Assembly (NCBI GenBank): GCA_905372605.1
Contig: CAJPPQ010000054.1
Span: 1 to 8,101, forward strand
Length of the DNA: 8,101 nucleotides
DNA from: Porphyromonadaceae bacterium
GTDB taxonomy: Bacteria > Bacteroidota > Bacteroidia > Bacteroidales > Paludibacteraceae
Direction: 5' to 3'
The position numbers and the translations under genes are program-made. This document shows, in pieces, positions 1 through 7,753 of the stretch. The notes beneath the pieces were generated by a model. The model was given only the letters and a program-made list of their open reading frames with translations. It did not search any database and was not told the origin of the DNA. Numbering within the stretch: the stretch's first letter is position 1; every line of letters starts with the position of its first letter.

Positions 1-1
1 T

Positions 2-127
2 CCACGTAGGTTCGAGGTGAGTTTTGCTCTGCTGATACTGAGCTTCCTATTCTTGCAAATATGCTGGTACGGAGTCAATTATCTACCGGCGGCACAAGGC
101 TCGAGTATCCATACTTATGGAATGTAA
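2..127 (+). CDS. C-terminal end of a probable CcsA/ResC-type cytochrome c biogenesis membrane protein (5' partial)
   Basis: The reading frame is open from the window edge to a TAA at 125-127 and encodes 41 residues. A basic start (PRRFE) leads into one hydrophobic helix of about 20 residues, then GVNYLPAAQG and a short tail with His-Thr-Tyr (SSIHTYGM). A last transmembrane helix followed by a GVN(Y/F)L stretch and a His-(Ser/Thr)-Tyr tail resembles the C-terminus of CcsA/ResC-family proteins, which present heme for attachment to c-type cytochromes at the outer face of the inner membrane. The tail is short and no WWD motif lies in the window, so the assignment rests on resemblance only. It could be the end of another polytopic membrane protein. 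The gap to clpP exceeds 300 bases and contains a possible terminator, so it is probably not in the clpP operon. Confidence 0.5.
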   Translation, partial: PRRFEVSFALLILSFLFLQICWYGVNYLPAAQGSSIHTYGM

Positions 128-356
128 AAAAGATTTAATACCTATCACACCGACTCGGACATATCGGTAGAACGTTGATTGTACGTGAGGATAGGAGAAT
201 TACGAGTTGTTTAAATGTGTAATTGTTGAAACGTTTAATCGTTTAGGGGGCGAATCCGTGTGTTCACCGTACACATTGAGACAATTCAATGATTGTATGT
301 AATATTCGTGTATCAAATAGTTTCTCCTAGGCGAAGCACAAAATGATATGCAAAAG
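128..356. other. Noncoding gap between the membrane-protein gene and clpP, with weak inverted repeats
   Basis: I see no convincing gene here; the longest nearby ATG frame (from about 344, 28 codons) runs through the 357-386 hairpin and the promoter, and resembles nothing. Several inverted repeats exist. CCTATC (141-146) can pair with GATAGG (190-195), continued by CAC (148-150) with GTG (185-187) after a small internal loop. ACCGA (149-153) with TCGGT (164-168) is a partly competing inner stem. No T-run follows, so it does not look like a simple terminator. No tRNA-like fold was recognised. Confidence 0.4.
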
Positions 357-386
357 AAAAATCCGTTTTCTACAATTCGGATTTTT
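357..386 (+). terminator. Perfect 9-bp inverted repeat upstream of clpP: possible terminator or operator
   Basis: AAAAATCCG (357-365) and CGGATTTTT (378-386) are perfect inverted repeats separated by 12 bases. The 3' arm ends in five T, so as RNA this could terminate transcription coming from upstream, although the stem is AT-rich and the loop is long. The arm centres are 21 bp apart, about two helical turns, and the 3' arm lies between the expected -33 and -7 regions of the clpP promoter. An operator for a dimeric regulator is therefore an alternative reading. Confidence 0.45.
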
Positions 387-390
387 AGTG

Positions 391-398
391 TACATTTG
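391..398 (+). promoter_or_regulatory. Bacteroidota-type -7 promoter box for clpP
   Basis: TACATTTG fits the TAnnTTTG -7 consensus of the Bacteroidota primary sigma factor at every defined position. It lies 38 bases before the clpP ATG, so transcription would start near 402-406 with a leader of about 30 bases. The upstream element is weaker: TTTC at 367-370, about 20 bases before the -7 box, matches three of four positions of TTTG. The leader has no clear Shine-Dalgarno sequence, as is common in this phylum. Confidence 0.6.
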
Positions 399-436
399 TA
401 AACTCAATTTCAAAAAACAGATAATATAGATAGATT

Positions 437-1114
437 ATGCAAAACAACGAGTTTAGAAAATTTGCTACCAAGCACTTACGTATGAATAGCTTAGCCTTAG
501 ACAATTTTATGGCTGCTCAAGATAATTATTATGTATCTCCCACCATATTGGAAGAGCGTCAACTCAATGTAACACAGATGGATGTTTTTTCGCGTCTTAT
601 GATGGACAGAATCATTTTTCTCGGTACTCCAATCGACGATTACGTCGCCAATGTCATTCAGGCTCAGCTACTATTTCTCGATACAGCCGACCCGGGTAAA
701 GATATTTCGATATACATCAATTCGCCGGGCGGTGTAGTGCAAGCGGGACTCGGTATATACGATACAATGCAATATATTTCGTCGAAAGTAGGCACTATTT
801 GCACAGGTATGGCGGCATCGATGGCAGCAGTATTACTTGTTGCGGGCGAAAAAGGTCGACGGTCGGCTCTACCCCACTCGCGAGTGATGATACACCAGCC
901 GAGCGGAGGTATGCAAGGACAGTCTTCTGATATGGAAATCGCTGTACGTGAGGTACAAAAGTTACGTCAAGAATTGTATCACATCATATCCGAACATTCG
1001 GGACAATCCTTCAAAAAAGTCGAAAAAGATTCAGACCGTGACTATTGGATGACTGCACAAGAAGCTCTCGCTTACGGTATGGTCGACAGTGTATTGACCA
1101 AGAATAAAAAATAA
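437..1114 (+). CDS. clpP: ATP-dependent Clp protease proteolytic subunit ClpP
   Basis: This is the serine peptidase that forms a barrel of two heptameric rings and degrades proteins unfolded and fed in by ClpX in the cytoplasm. The 225-residue protein is normal length for the Bacteroidota form, which has a longer N-terminal region than the E. coli enzyme. The catalytic triad is visible: Ser128 in GMAASMAA, His153 in MIHQP and Asp202 in SDRDYW. Other family signatures are INSPGG (95-99 region), the QPSGGMQGQ stretch after the histidine, and the C-terminal AYGMVDSVL. The ATG at 437 suits the promoter at 391-398. clpX follows after 66 bases and is the expected partner. In Bacteroides-type genomes the trigger factor gene often precedes clpP; here it does not directly do so. 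The residues before about 35 may be a processed propeptide, which is inference. Confidence 0.98.
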   Translation: MQNNEFRKFATKHLRMNSLALDNFMAAQDNYYVSPTILEERQLNVTQMDVFSRLMMDRIIFLGTPIDDYVANVIQAQLLFLDTADPGKDISIYINSPGGVVQAGLGIYDTMQYISSKVGTICTGMAASMAAVLLVAGEKGRRSALPHSRVMIHQPSGGMQGQSSDMEIAVREVQKLRQELYHIISEHSGQSFKKVEKDSDRDYWMTAQEALAYGMVDSVLTKNKK

Positions 1115-1120
1115 TCGTTA

Positions 1121-1158
1121 GAGTTGTAGGTTTTCAACTACGATTTAAGCTACAACTC
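1121..1158 (+). repeat. 9-bp perfect inverted repeat in the clpP-clpX gap
   Basis: GAGTTGTAG (1121-1129) pairs perfectly with CTACAACTC (1150-1158) around a 20-base loop. A smaller alternative stem pairs GTAG (1126-1129) with CTAC (1138-1141). No T-run follows the 3' arm, so it is not a standard terminator. It sits 22 bases before the clpX ATG, and could tune the clpP:clpX ratio through RNA processing, stability or partial termination. That role is inference. Confidence 0.5.
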
Positions 1159-1180
1159 ATTTATAACAAACACACTATTA

Positions 1181-2401
1181 ATGGCAAAAAAAGGTAATAT
1201 ATGTAGTTTCTGTGGTAGAAACGAGCAAGATGTTGATTTGTTGATTGCCGGTATCGGTGCGTATATATGCAACAACTGTATAGAGTCGGCTCATAGTATT
1301 ATTACAGAGGAATTTGAACGACGAAGCAAAGAGTTTAATATCGACAATACAGACCTGCCTAAACCTCGACAGATAAAAGAATTTCTCGATCAATATGTTA
1401 TCGGACAAGACGAAGCTAAGAAATTCCTTTCGGTAGCGGTATACAATCATTATAAACGCATATCGCAACACATTGATAACGACGATGTAGAAATAGAAAA
1501 ATCGAATATTATAATGGTAGGTGCCACAGGTACGGGCAAAACGTTGCTGGCTCGCACTATCGCCAAGAAACTGCATGTTCCATTTACGATAGTAGACGCT
1601 ACCGTGCTTACCGAAGCCGGATATGTCGGAGAAGATATCGAAAGTATTCTCACCCGTCTTTTGCAGGCAGCCGATTACAATGTAGCAGCAGCCGAGAAAG
1701 GTATTGTTTTTATCGACGAAGTCGATAAAATAGCCCGTAAAGGCGACAATCCGAGTATCACTCGCGACGTTAGCGGAGAAGGTGTGCAGCAGGGACTCCT
1801 TAAGCTACTCGAAGGCTCTGTAGTACTTGTTCCCCCACAAGGCGGACGGAAACATCCCGAACAGAAAATGGTAGAGGTAAATACCAAGAACATACTTTTT
1901 ATCTGCGGAGGAGCATTCGACGGTATCGAAAAACGAATTGCCAACAGACTAAATACCAATGTGGTAGGATTCAGAGATAAAGTTACTGTATCGATAGACA
2001 GAAACAATCTGTTGCAATACATAGCTCCGCAAGACCTTAAATCTTTTGGACTTATCCCCGAAATTATAGGGCGACTGCCTATTCTGACCTATCTTGAACC
2101 TCTCGATAGAGACACACTTAAGCGTATTCTGATAGAACCAAAAAATTCTATCATCGGGCAGTACAAAAAATTATTCAAAATGGACAATGTGAATCTTACT
2201 TTCGATGATGAGGTAATTGATTACGTGGTCGATAAAGCAATAGAATATAAACTTGGAGCAAGGGGGTTGCGTTCGATTGTGGAGATGATAATGATAGATG
2301 TTATGTTCGATATTCCGTCCGAACACCGCGACTCTCTGAACATAACACTCGATTATGCAAGAGAAAAAGTAGAAAAAGCATCGTCGAAAATGTTTGCTTA
2401 A
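1181..2401 (+). CDS. clpX: ATP-dependent Clp protease ATP-binding subunit ClpX
   Basis: This hexameric AAA+ unfoldase recognises tagged proteins and threads them into ClpP. The 406 residues contain all expected parts. The N-terminal zinc-binding domain has Cys8, Cys11, Cys30 and Cys33. Walker A is GATGTGKT (114-121) and Walker B is IVFIDEVD (175-182). The GYVG pore loop is at 147-150 and a second pore-region RKH at 223-225. GRLP (297-300) carries the arginine finger and GARGLR (359-364) is sensor II. The ClpP-docking loop, IGF in E. coli, appears here as VGF (262-264), a conservative change that agrees with my memory of VGF/VGY in Bacteroidota. The ATG at 1181 is fixed by the zinc finger starting at residue 8. 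It is followed 17 bases later by the PorE-like gene on the same strand. No Shine-Dalgarno is evident; A-rich bases precede the start. Confidence 0.98.
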   Translation: MAKKGNICSFCGRNEQDVDLLIAGIGAYICNNCIESAHSIITEEFERRSKEFNIDNTDLPKPRQIKEFLDQYVIGQDEAKKFLSVAVYNHYKRISQHIDNDDVEIEKSNIIMVGATGTGKTLLARTIAKKLHVPFTIVDATVLTEAGYVGEDIESILTRLLQAADYNVAAAEKGIVFIDEVDKIARKGDNPSITRDVSGEGVQQGLLKLLEGSVVLVPPQGGRKHPEQKMVEVNTKNILFICGGAFDGIEKRIANRLNTNVVGFRDKVTVSIDRNNLLQYIAPQDLKSFGLIPEIIGRLPILTYLEPLDRDTLKRILIEPKNSIIGQYKKLFKMDNVNLTFDDEVIDYVVDKAIEYKLGARGLRSIVEMIMIDVMFDIPSEHRDSLNITLDYAREKVEKASSKMFA

Positions 2402-2418
2402 AATATTGAGACAGACAG

Positions 2419-4452
2419 ATGATAGACAGTATTAATACAGTATCAAAAAGTATTTGGCACACTTTTGTAAGAGTGTCGCTTTCGAGAAATGTATTGCTCG
2501 TTGCTTTGTCGTTCGGCATTTTACTATCTGCTTGTAATGTAGAATCTCGCTTAGCCAAAGCAGATCAGTTATATAGCGAAGGAATCTATCATAAGGTTGA
2601 GAAACAATATATTAGTCTTGTAGGGTATATACCAAATAAAAAAAAGCATCTAAAATCGAGAGTCTACTTTAAGATTGCCGAATGCAATCGCATATTGTTC
2701 AATATGAGAAAGGCGGAAAACTACTATAATCGTGCTATGAAAGGTGGGTTCCGCGACTCTATAATATACCTGCATCTTGCCAAAACACAGATGGTAAACG
2801 GTAATTATGCCTCTGCCTCTCGCAATTTTGAGCGATTTCTGCAGAAAAACCCTACACATCGCGAAGCGTTAGACGGTTTAGTATCGGCAGAGAGAGCAAA
2901 AGAGTTGCTTCGGCAGCCATCGCGCTACAAAATCGGTATAGCTTCGGAATTCAATACAAACAGAAGTTCCGATTTTTCACCTGCCTTCGTTGGCAATGGC
3001 GATGATTTACTTATGTTTACGACAAATCGTGACGTCTCTAAGAAACAGAAAAAAAGCGAGGTTACAGGTCGATTGAACTTTGATATTTACAGCGTCAGGA
3101 AAAATAATTCGAATCGCTGGGAGAAACCTGTTTATCTACGTGAATTCAATCTCTCAGACGACGACGGAGTCTGCTCATTCACTTCCGACGGACGAACCGT
3201 ATTTTTTACTCGTGTCTCGGCCGACGACAACCTGCCACGGTCGGTATCTATTATGACGTCGACCCGTAGTGGTGGCGAATGGTCTGAACCTCAACCTATT
3301 GTAATTTTCAAAGATAGTTCGATAAACATAGCCCACCCCGCAATATCACCCGACGGACAAGATTTGTATTTTGTATCCGATTTTGCAGCACAGAGCTTCG
3401 GCGGCAAAGATATATTTATCTCCCACAAAGACAACGGAGTATGGTCTGTTCCGGAAAATTTGGGGCAAAATATCAATACTACCGGCAACGAGATGTTTCC
3501 ATCTGTTGCACCCGATGGTTCGCTATATTTTGCCTCCGACGGACATGCCGGATTCGGCGGACTCGATATCTATCGTGCGAAACGTGATAGCAATGGTATA
3601 TGGCAGGTAACCAATATGCTGTCTCCTATCAATTCGCCTAACGACGACTTCGGGATAACATTCCGAAGCAATGAGACAAGCGGTTATTTTTCGTCGAACC
3701 GCGGAAACACCAAAAACCTCGACAATATATACTGGTTCGAACTGCCCGAACTCACTTATGCCGTAGAAGGCACAGTATCCGACGAAAATGGTCTGCCTCT
3801 GGATGCTATCGTTAAACTCATTGGAAATGATGGCTCTATAGTAAAACAAAGAGTAAAACGCAATGGAACATATCGTATAAAATTAAAACCTAACGTGAAT
3901 TACGTGATGATGGCATCGAATAGAGGTCATTTAAATTCATCTAAAAGCTTATCTACTGTAAAAGAGAAAGATAGCAAAGTATTCAAAAACGATTTTAAAC
4001 TGCCTTCCATATCGAAACCGGTAAAAATGGAAAACATCTTTTATGAGTTCGGTCAATGGAATCTCACACCCGAATCGCAAAAAGAGCTCGATAATCTTGT
4101 GAAATTACTCAATGATAATCCGAATATTACTATCGAACTTTCGGCTCATACCGATAGCGTAGGTACGGCAGAAAGCAATATGGAGTTGTCGCAAAAACGT
4201 GCAAATGCGGCAGTCGAATATCTTATCGGTAAAGGTATTGCAAAAGACAGACTTGTGCCGAAAGGCTACGGAGAGAGTCAACCTGTGGTAGTAGACGCTT
4301 TTTTAGCAAAACGATATGGATTTCTTAAAGAAGGCGACATTCTTACTCCCGACTTTATAGCCTCATTACCTGCCGATTATCAGGCAATATGCAATCAGAT
4401 AAATAGGCGAACGGAGTTCAGAGTACTACGCACCACATACAACCTCTTCTAA
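2419..4452 (+). CDS. porE: PorE-like lipoprotein of the type IX secretion system (TPR, beta-propeller, CRD and OmpA-C domains)
   Basis: The 677-residue protein has the domain order described for Porphyromonas gingivalis PorE, a periplasmic outer-membrane lipoprotein that binds peptidoglycan and belongs to type IX secretion. A signal sequence of 38 residues with hydrophobic core (25-36) ends at a lipobox, LLSAC, with Cys39 as the lipidated residue. TPR-like helices span about 42-162. PD40/WD40-like propeller repeats span about 180-442, with recurring SPDG..LYF, GG.DIY and GYFSSNR motifs. A carboxypeptidase-regulatory-like domain lies at about 446-530 (VEGTVSDENGLPL). An OmpA-C domain follows from about 538, with Asp579 (AHTDS) and Arg594 (LSQKRA) at the positions that bind diaminopimelate. 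The tail 624-660 is an insertion before the final INRRTEFRVL strand. The only in-frame ATG before the signal core is at 2419; the n-region is rather long, and a GTG at 2473 is a less likely alternative. Other PD40/OmpA lipoproteins share parts of this layout, so the exact PorE assignment is strong but not certain. Confidence 0.82.
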   Translation: MIDSINTVSKSIWHTFVRVSLSRNVLLVALSFGILLSACNVESRLAKADQLYSEGIYHKVEKQYISLVGYIPNKKKHLKSRVYFKIAECNRILFNMRKAENYYNRAMKGGFRDSIIYLHLAKTQMVNGNYASASRNFERFLQKNPTHREALDGLVSAERAKELLRQPSRYKIGIASEFNTNRSSDFSPAFVGNGDDLLMFTTNRDVSKKQKKSEVTGRLNFDIYSVRKNNSNRWEKPVYLREFNLSDDDGVCSFTSDGRTVFFTRVSADDNLPRSVSIMTSTRSGGEWSEPQPIVIFKDSSINIAHPAISPDGQDLYFVSDFAAQSFGGKDIFISHKDNGVWSVPENLGQNINTTGNEMFPSVAPDGSLYFASDGHAGFGGLDIYRAKRDSNGIWQVTNMLSPINSPNDDFGITFRSNETSGYFSSNRGNTKNLDNIYWFELPELTYAVEGTVSDENGLPLDAIVKLIGNDGSIVKQRVKRNGTYRIKLKPNVNYVMMASNRGHLNSSKSLSTVKEKDSKVFKNDFKLPSISKPVKMENIFYEFGQWNLTPESQKELDNLVKLLNDNPNITIELSAHTDSVGTAESNMELSQKRANAAVEYLIGKGIAKDRLVPKGYGESQPVVVDAFLAKRYGFLKEGDILTPDFIASLPADYQAICNQINRRTEFRVLRTTYNLF

Positions 4453-4476
4453 CACACTGTAAATCGACTCAGACAA

Positions 4477-5271
4477 ATGAAACAATACCACGACCTACTA
4501 AATAAAATTCTCAGTGAAGGAGTATGCAAGCACAATCGCACGGGAACAGACACGATAGGAATTTTCGGACACCAGATGAGGTTCGATCTCAAAGACGGAT
4601 TCCCATTGATAACCACTAAGAAACTGCATTTGAAATCCATAATTCACGAGCTACTTTGGTTTCTAAAAGGTGATACAAACGTGAAGTACCTGCAAGACAA
4701 TGGAGTACGTATATGGAACGAATGGGCAGATGCCAACGGTGATTTGGGGCATATATATGGTTATCAGTGGCGTAAGTGGCAAGGATACGATGGAGAAGCT
4801 ATAGACCAAATAGCCGAAGCCGAACGCACTATAAAGGAAGATCCCGACAATCGCCGTATCATCGTAAATGCTTGGAATGTAGGCGATTTGAAAAATATGA
4901 ATCTACCGCCCTGCCATGCTTTTTTTCAGTTTTACGTAGCAAACAGACGCTTGAGCTTACAGATGTATCAACGCAGTGCAGATGTATTTTTGGGAGTACC
5001 CTTCAATATAGCAAGTTATGCTCTTTTACTGCAAATGATGGCACAAGTCACAAACCTCGAAGCAGGCGAACTCATTCACACATTGGGAGATACACACATA
5101 TACGTAAATCATCTCGAACAAGTAAAAGAACAACTCAAACGTGAAATTCGCCCATTGCCGCAAATGAAAATAAATCCCGATGTGAAGTCTATTTTCGACT
5201 TTAAATACGACGATTTCGAGCTGATAAATTACAATCCACATCCTCACATAGCAGGAGATGTGGCTGTATGA
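4477..5271 (+). CDS. thyA: Thymidylate synthase ThyA
   Basis: The enzyme methylates dUMP to dTMP with 5,10-methylenetetrahydrofolate, producing dihydrofolate, in the cytoplasm. The 264 residues equal the length of E. coli ThyA and the key residues fall at the same numbers: nucleophile Cys146 in [12 protein letters not shown], phosphate-binding Arg21, Arg126, Arg127 and Arg166 (QRSAD), Asn177 (VPFNIASY), and His207 and Tyr209 (DTHIYVNH). The C-terminal end, HIAGDVAV, is intact and closes the active site in this family. The ATG at 4477 gives the canonical MKQYHDLL start, 24 bases after the PorE-like gene. The stop overlaps the murI start by four bases (ATGA), which suggests coupled translation. 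A dihydrofolate reductase gene, a frequent neighbour of thyA, is not present here; murI follows instead. Confidence 0.98.
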   Translation: MKQYHDLLNKILSEGVCKHNRTGTDTIGIFGHQMRFDLKDGFPLITTKKLHLKSIIHELLWFLKGDTNVKYLQDNGVRIWNEWADANGDLGHIYGYQWRKWQGYDGEAIDQIAEAERTIKEDPDNRRIIVNAWNVGDLKNMNLPPCHAFFQFYVANRRLSLQMYQRSADVFLGVPFNIASYALLLQMMAQVTNLEAGELIHTLGDTHIYVNHLEQVKEQLKREIRPLPQMKINPDVKSIFDFKYDDFELINYNPHPHIAGDVAV

Positions 5272-6107
5272 CAGATAATTATATCAAAAAGATGAAAATA
5301 GGTGTTTTCGACTCCGGATATGGAGGGCTTACCATACTCAAAGAGATAAGAAAAGTATTGCCTCAGTATAATTACATATATTTGGGAGACAACGCCCGAA
5401 CGCCCTATGGTACACGCAGTTACGAAGTAGTATACGACTATACTCTGCAATGTGTCAAGCGTCTTTTCGATATGGATTGTTGTCTGATAATAATAGCCTG
5501 CAATACAGCGTCGGCAAAAGCTCTACGTACCATACAGCAGAACGATTTGCCGTACATTGCTCCCGACAGACGTGTATTGGGTGTCATTCGTCCTACTGCC
5601 GAGAGTGTCGGCAGCCTCACACAAACCGGCACTGTCGGTATTTTGGGAACTATAGGTACAATACAATCACACTCTTACGATATCGAGATAAAAAAACTTT
5701 TCCCCAGCGTGGAGGTTGTCTCGCAGGCGTGCCCCATGTGGGTGCCCCTGATAGAGAACAATGAGCATCTTACGTCGGGAGCCGACTATTTTATTAAAAA
5801 AGATATAGACAATATTTTAGCTAAAAACAAAAACATTGATACACTGATACTTGGCTGCACTCATTATCCGTTAGTGGCAAAGAGTATCGAAAGATTTGTA
5901 CCTCAGCATATAAAAGTAGTTACACAAGGTAAAATAGTGGCTTACAGCTTAGAAGACTATCTTACTCGCCATCGTGAACTTTCGGAGCATTGTTCGCAAG
6001 GCGGCAAGGTAGAATTTTTTACGACCGAGTCGGAGCAGAAATTCTCGGAATATGCTTCTATTTTTTGGCAAGAACCTATCGAAGCTAAAACTATCTCACT
6101 CAACTGA
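5268..6107 (+). CDS. murI: Glutamate racemase MurI
   Basis: This cytoplasmic enzyme interconverts L- and D-glutamate and supplies D-glutamate for peptidoglycan precursors. The 279 residues show the family motifs: [11 protein letters not shown] with Asp14 and Ser15, PYGTRS (46-51), the first catalytic cysteine Cys78 in ACNTASA, and the second, Cys197, in LGCTHYPL. The length is normal. The ATG at 5268 overlaps the thyA stop and gives eight residues (MTDNYIKK) before a second ATG at 5292 that begins MKIGVFDSG. The second start matches the usual family N-terminus, so the true start could be 5292; the overlap with thyA favours 5268. tsaD begins seven bases after the stop. The substrate pathway is unrelated to the flanking thyA and tsaD, so this looks like a general growth operon. 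Confidence 0.96.
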   Translation: MTDNYIKKMKIGVFDSGYGGLTILKEIRKVLPQYNYIYLGDNARTPYGTRSYEVVYDYTLQCVKRLFDMDCCLIIIACNTASAKALRTIQQNDLPYIAPDRRVLGVIRPTAESVGSLTQTGTVGILGTIGTIQSHSYDIEIKKLFPSVEVVSQACPMWVPLIENNEHLTSGADYFIKKDIDNILAKNKNIDTLILGCTHYPLVAKSIERFVPQHIKVVTQGKIVAYSLEDYLTRHRELSEHCSQGGKVEFFTTESEQKFSEYASIFWQEPIEAKTISLN

Positions 6108-6114
6108 TAATGTG

Positions 6115-7152
6115 ATGATTACAAAGGATAAAGACAAAATAATCACTCTTGGAATCGAGTCGTCGTGCGACGATACGTCGGCAGCCGTACTCATGAATAA
6201 CACACTGCTTTCCAACATCATAGCCTCTCAAGCCATTCACCAAGACTACGGCGGCGTAGTGCCTGAGCTCGCTTCTCGAGCACACCAACAAAACATTATA
6301 CCCGTAGTAGACACCGCAATACGTAGAGCGGGCATAGAAAAAACAGATATAGATGCCGTTGCCTTTACACGTGGTCCCGGATTGCTCGGTTCGCTTCTGG
6401 TAGGTACTTCATTTGCAAAGAGTTTCGCTACTGCACTCAACATTCCATGTATCGATGTCAACCATTTACAAGCGCACGTACTTTCTCATTTCATTGCAGA
6501 ACAGGGAGTTGTACAGACTTTCCCTACTTTCCCTTTCTTATGCCTTTTGGTTTCGGGCGGTAATTCGCAAATAGTGCTCGTACGCAACTATTTCGATATG
6601 CAGATAATAGGACAGACGATAGACGATGCTGCAGGCGAGGCTTTCGATAAGTGTGCCAAGATTATGGGCTTGCCGTATCCTGGTGGACCTCATATAGATA
6701 AGTTAGCCAAAACGGGCAATCACGAAGCATTTCACTTTGCTATGCCCAATATAGCCGAATTCGATTACTCGTTTAGCGGACTGAAGACATCATTTTTATA
6801 CACTGTAAGAGACCAAGTTAAGGCTAATCCCGATTTTATTGAGCAAAATAAAGCCGATTTGTGTGCTTCGCTACAAAAAACTATCATAGATATCTTGCTG
6901 AAAAAGCTAATATCAGCCTCTAAAAAACTGAATATTACCAATATAGCTATTGCGGGCGGTGTCTCTGCCAATTCGGGACTCCGCGACGAACTCATATCTC
7001 GAGGCGAAAAGCTTGGATGGCAGGTATTTATACCTAAACCTGCATTCACTACCGACAACGCCGCAATGGTTGCTATAGCGGGGTATTTCAAGTACTTACG
7101 CCACGATTTTTGTGCTATCGACGAACCTCCTTTTGCCAGAGTAGAAATATAA
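6115..7152 (+). CDS. tsaD: tRNA threonylcarbamoyladenosine (t6A37) transferase TsaD
   Basis: TsaD, with TsaB and TsaE, transfers the threonylcarbamoyl group from TC-AMP to A37 of tRNAs that read ANN codons. The frame is open further upstream to an ATG at 6052, but that would overlap murI by 56 bases and add 21 residues with no family resemblance. The ATG at 6115 gives 345 residues, the usual length, and puts GIESSCDDTSAAV at residue 13 as expected. Visible signatures are the metal-binding His117 and His121 (NHLQAH), the ATP-site LVSGGNSQIV (145-154), the FSGLKTS loop (220-226), AIAGGVSANSGLR (278-290) and the metal ligand Asp314 in TTDNAAM. The Asn-Ser in SGGNSQ replaces His-Thr of the E. coli form; I recall this as normal in Bacteroidota. 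An in-frame GTG at 6112 is one codon earlier. TsaB and TsaE are not in the window. Confidence 0.97.
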   Translation: MITKDKDKIITLGIESSCDDTSAAVLMNNTLLSNIIASQAIHQDYGGVVPELASRAHQQNIIPVVDTAIRRAGIEKTDIDAVAFTRGPGLLGSLLVGTSFAKSFATALNIPCIDVNHLQAHVLSHFIAEQGVVQTFPTFPFLCLLVSGGNSQIVLVRNYFDMQIIGQTIDDAAGEAFDKCAKIMGLPYPGGPHIDKLAKTGNHEAFHFAMPNIAEFDYSFSGLKTSFLYTVRDQVKANPDFIEQNKADLCASLQKTIIDILLKKLISASKKLNITNIAIAGGVSANSGLRDELISRGEKLGWQVFIPKPAFTTDNAAMVAIAGYFKYLRHDFCAIDEPPFARVEI

Positions 7153-7158
7153 AACGCT

Positions 7159-7725
7159 ATGAAACAACCGATAATCGATTTTTTTCGGACATATAAAGGG
7201 GTGCTGCTATTCTTCATATCTATGTTTGCAGCTGATATAGTGTGGAAACTCTGTATCTCAGGCGACGAGCAGAGTGCTACTATATTTTTTCTTAAACGAT
7301 ACGATTGGTCTGAGGCTTTCGCATTCATTTCTACGATAATAGCCAAGACGACATACTTTTTCACCTCTATTTTCGACAGTTCGGCAATACTTAGAGAGAA
7401 TATCATAAGTTTCCCCGATAGCAAAGGAATAATGATAGTATGGAGTTGCAGCGGAATCAAACAGATGTTTATCTTCCTGATAATAATGATATTTGCCGAC
7501 GGGAGATGGAAAAACAAATTGTGGTTTATCCCGATAGGACTACTTATATGTTTTTTTATCAACATATTACGCACTACCACACTGGCACTAATCATAAAAG
7601 ACCATCGCGAGATATTCCCATTTATGCACCATTATGTACTTAAATATCTGTATTACTGTCTTATATTCATCATTTGGCTACTCTGGGAAGAACGTCTCAA
7701 AAATTTTTCTCACACGAAACACTGA
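7159..7725 (+). CDS. Small exosortase/archaeosortase-family membrane protein
   Basis: The 188-residue protein is very hydrophobic, with about four to six membrane helices (roughly 13-30, 52-70, 91-112, 120-145, 159-177). The three residues of the exosortase/archaeosortase active site can be seen in order: Cys97 in WSCSGIKQ, Arg138 in NILRTTTLAL and His157 or His158 in MHHYVLKYLYY. Family members are thought to be transpeptidases that cleave a C-terminal tripartite signal (motif, membrane helix, basic tail) and move the protein to another carrier. The size matches the compact Bacteroidota versions (such as XrtF-like) rather than the longer proteobacterial EpsH-type enzymes; I cannot assign a subtype. 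It starts six bases after tsaD and ends 28 bases before a terminator, so it is the last operon gene. No candidate substrate or second sorting factor is encoded in the window. Confidence 0.8.
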   Translation: MKQPIIDFFRTYKGVLLFFISMFAADIVWKLCISGDEQSATIFFLKRYDWSEAFAFISTIIAKTTYFFTSIFDSSAILRENIISFPDSKGIMIVWSCSGIKQMFIFLIIMIFADGRWKNKLWFIPIGLLICFFINILRTTTLALIIKDHREIFPFMHHYVLKYLYYCLIFIIWLLWEERLKNFSHTKH

Positions 7726-7753
7726 TTGTTAATAAAATAAAAAAATGATTATA

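Noticed and set aside
344..430. Short + strand ATG frame of 28 codons before clpP
   Set aside because: It runs through the inverted repeat and the predicted promoter, and its Lys/Phe-rich product resembles no known leader peptide.
1178..2022. Minus-strand frames opposite clpX
   Set aside because: They are antisense shadows of a highly conserved gene and show no motif or start signals of their own.
1181..2401. ClpX GATGTGKT Walker A and VGF docking loop as possible functional oddities
   Set aside because: They differ from E. coli (GPTGSGKT, IGF) but are conservative and, as far as I recall, normal for Bacteroidota ClpX.
4776..5144. 122-codon + strand frame inside thyA
   Set aside because: It is an out-of-frame reading of the strongly conserved thyA core, with Arg/Ser-rich low-quality composition.
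6052..6114. Longer tsaD start at the upstream ATG, adding 21 residues
   Set aside because: It overlaps murI by 56 bases and the added residues do not resemble TsaD. The ATG at 6115 gives the normal N-terminus and length.
6765..7595. 276-codon open frame on the minus strand
   Set aside because: It lies opposite tsaD and the exosortase-like gene, both clearly real; its translation has no recognisable domain and no promoter was seen.
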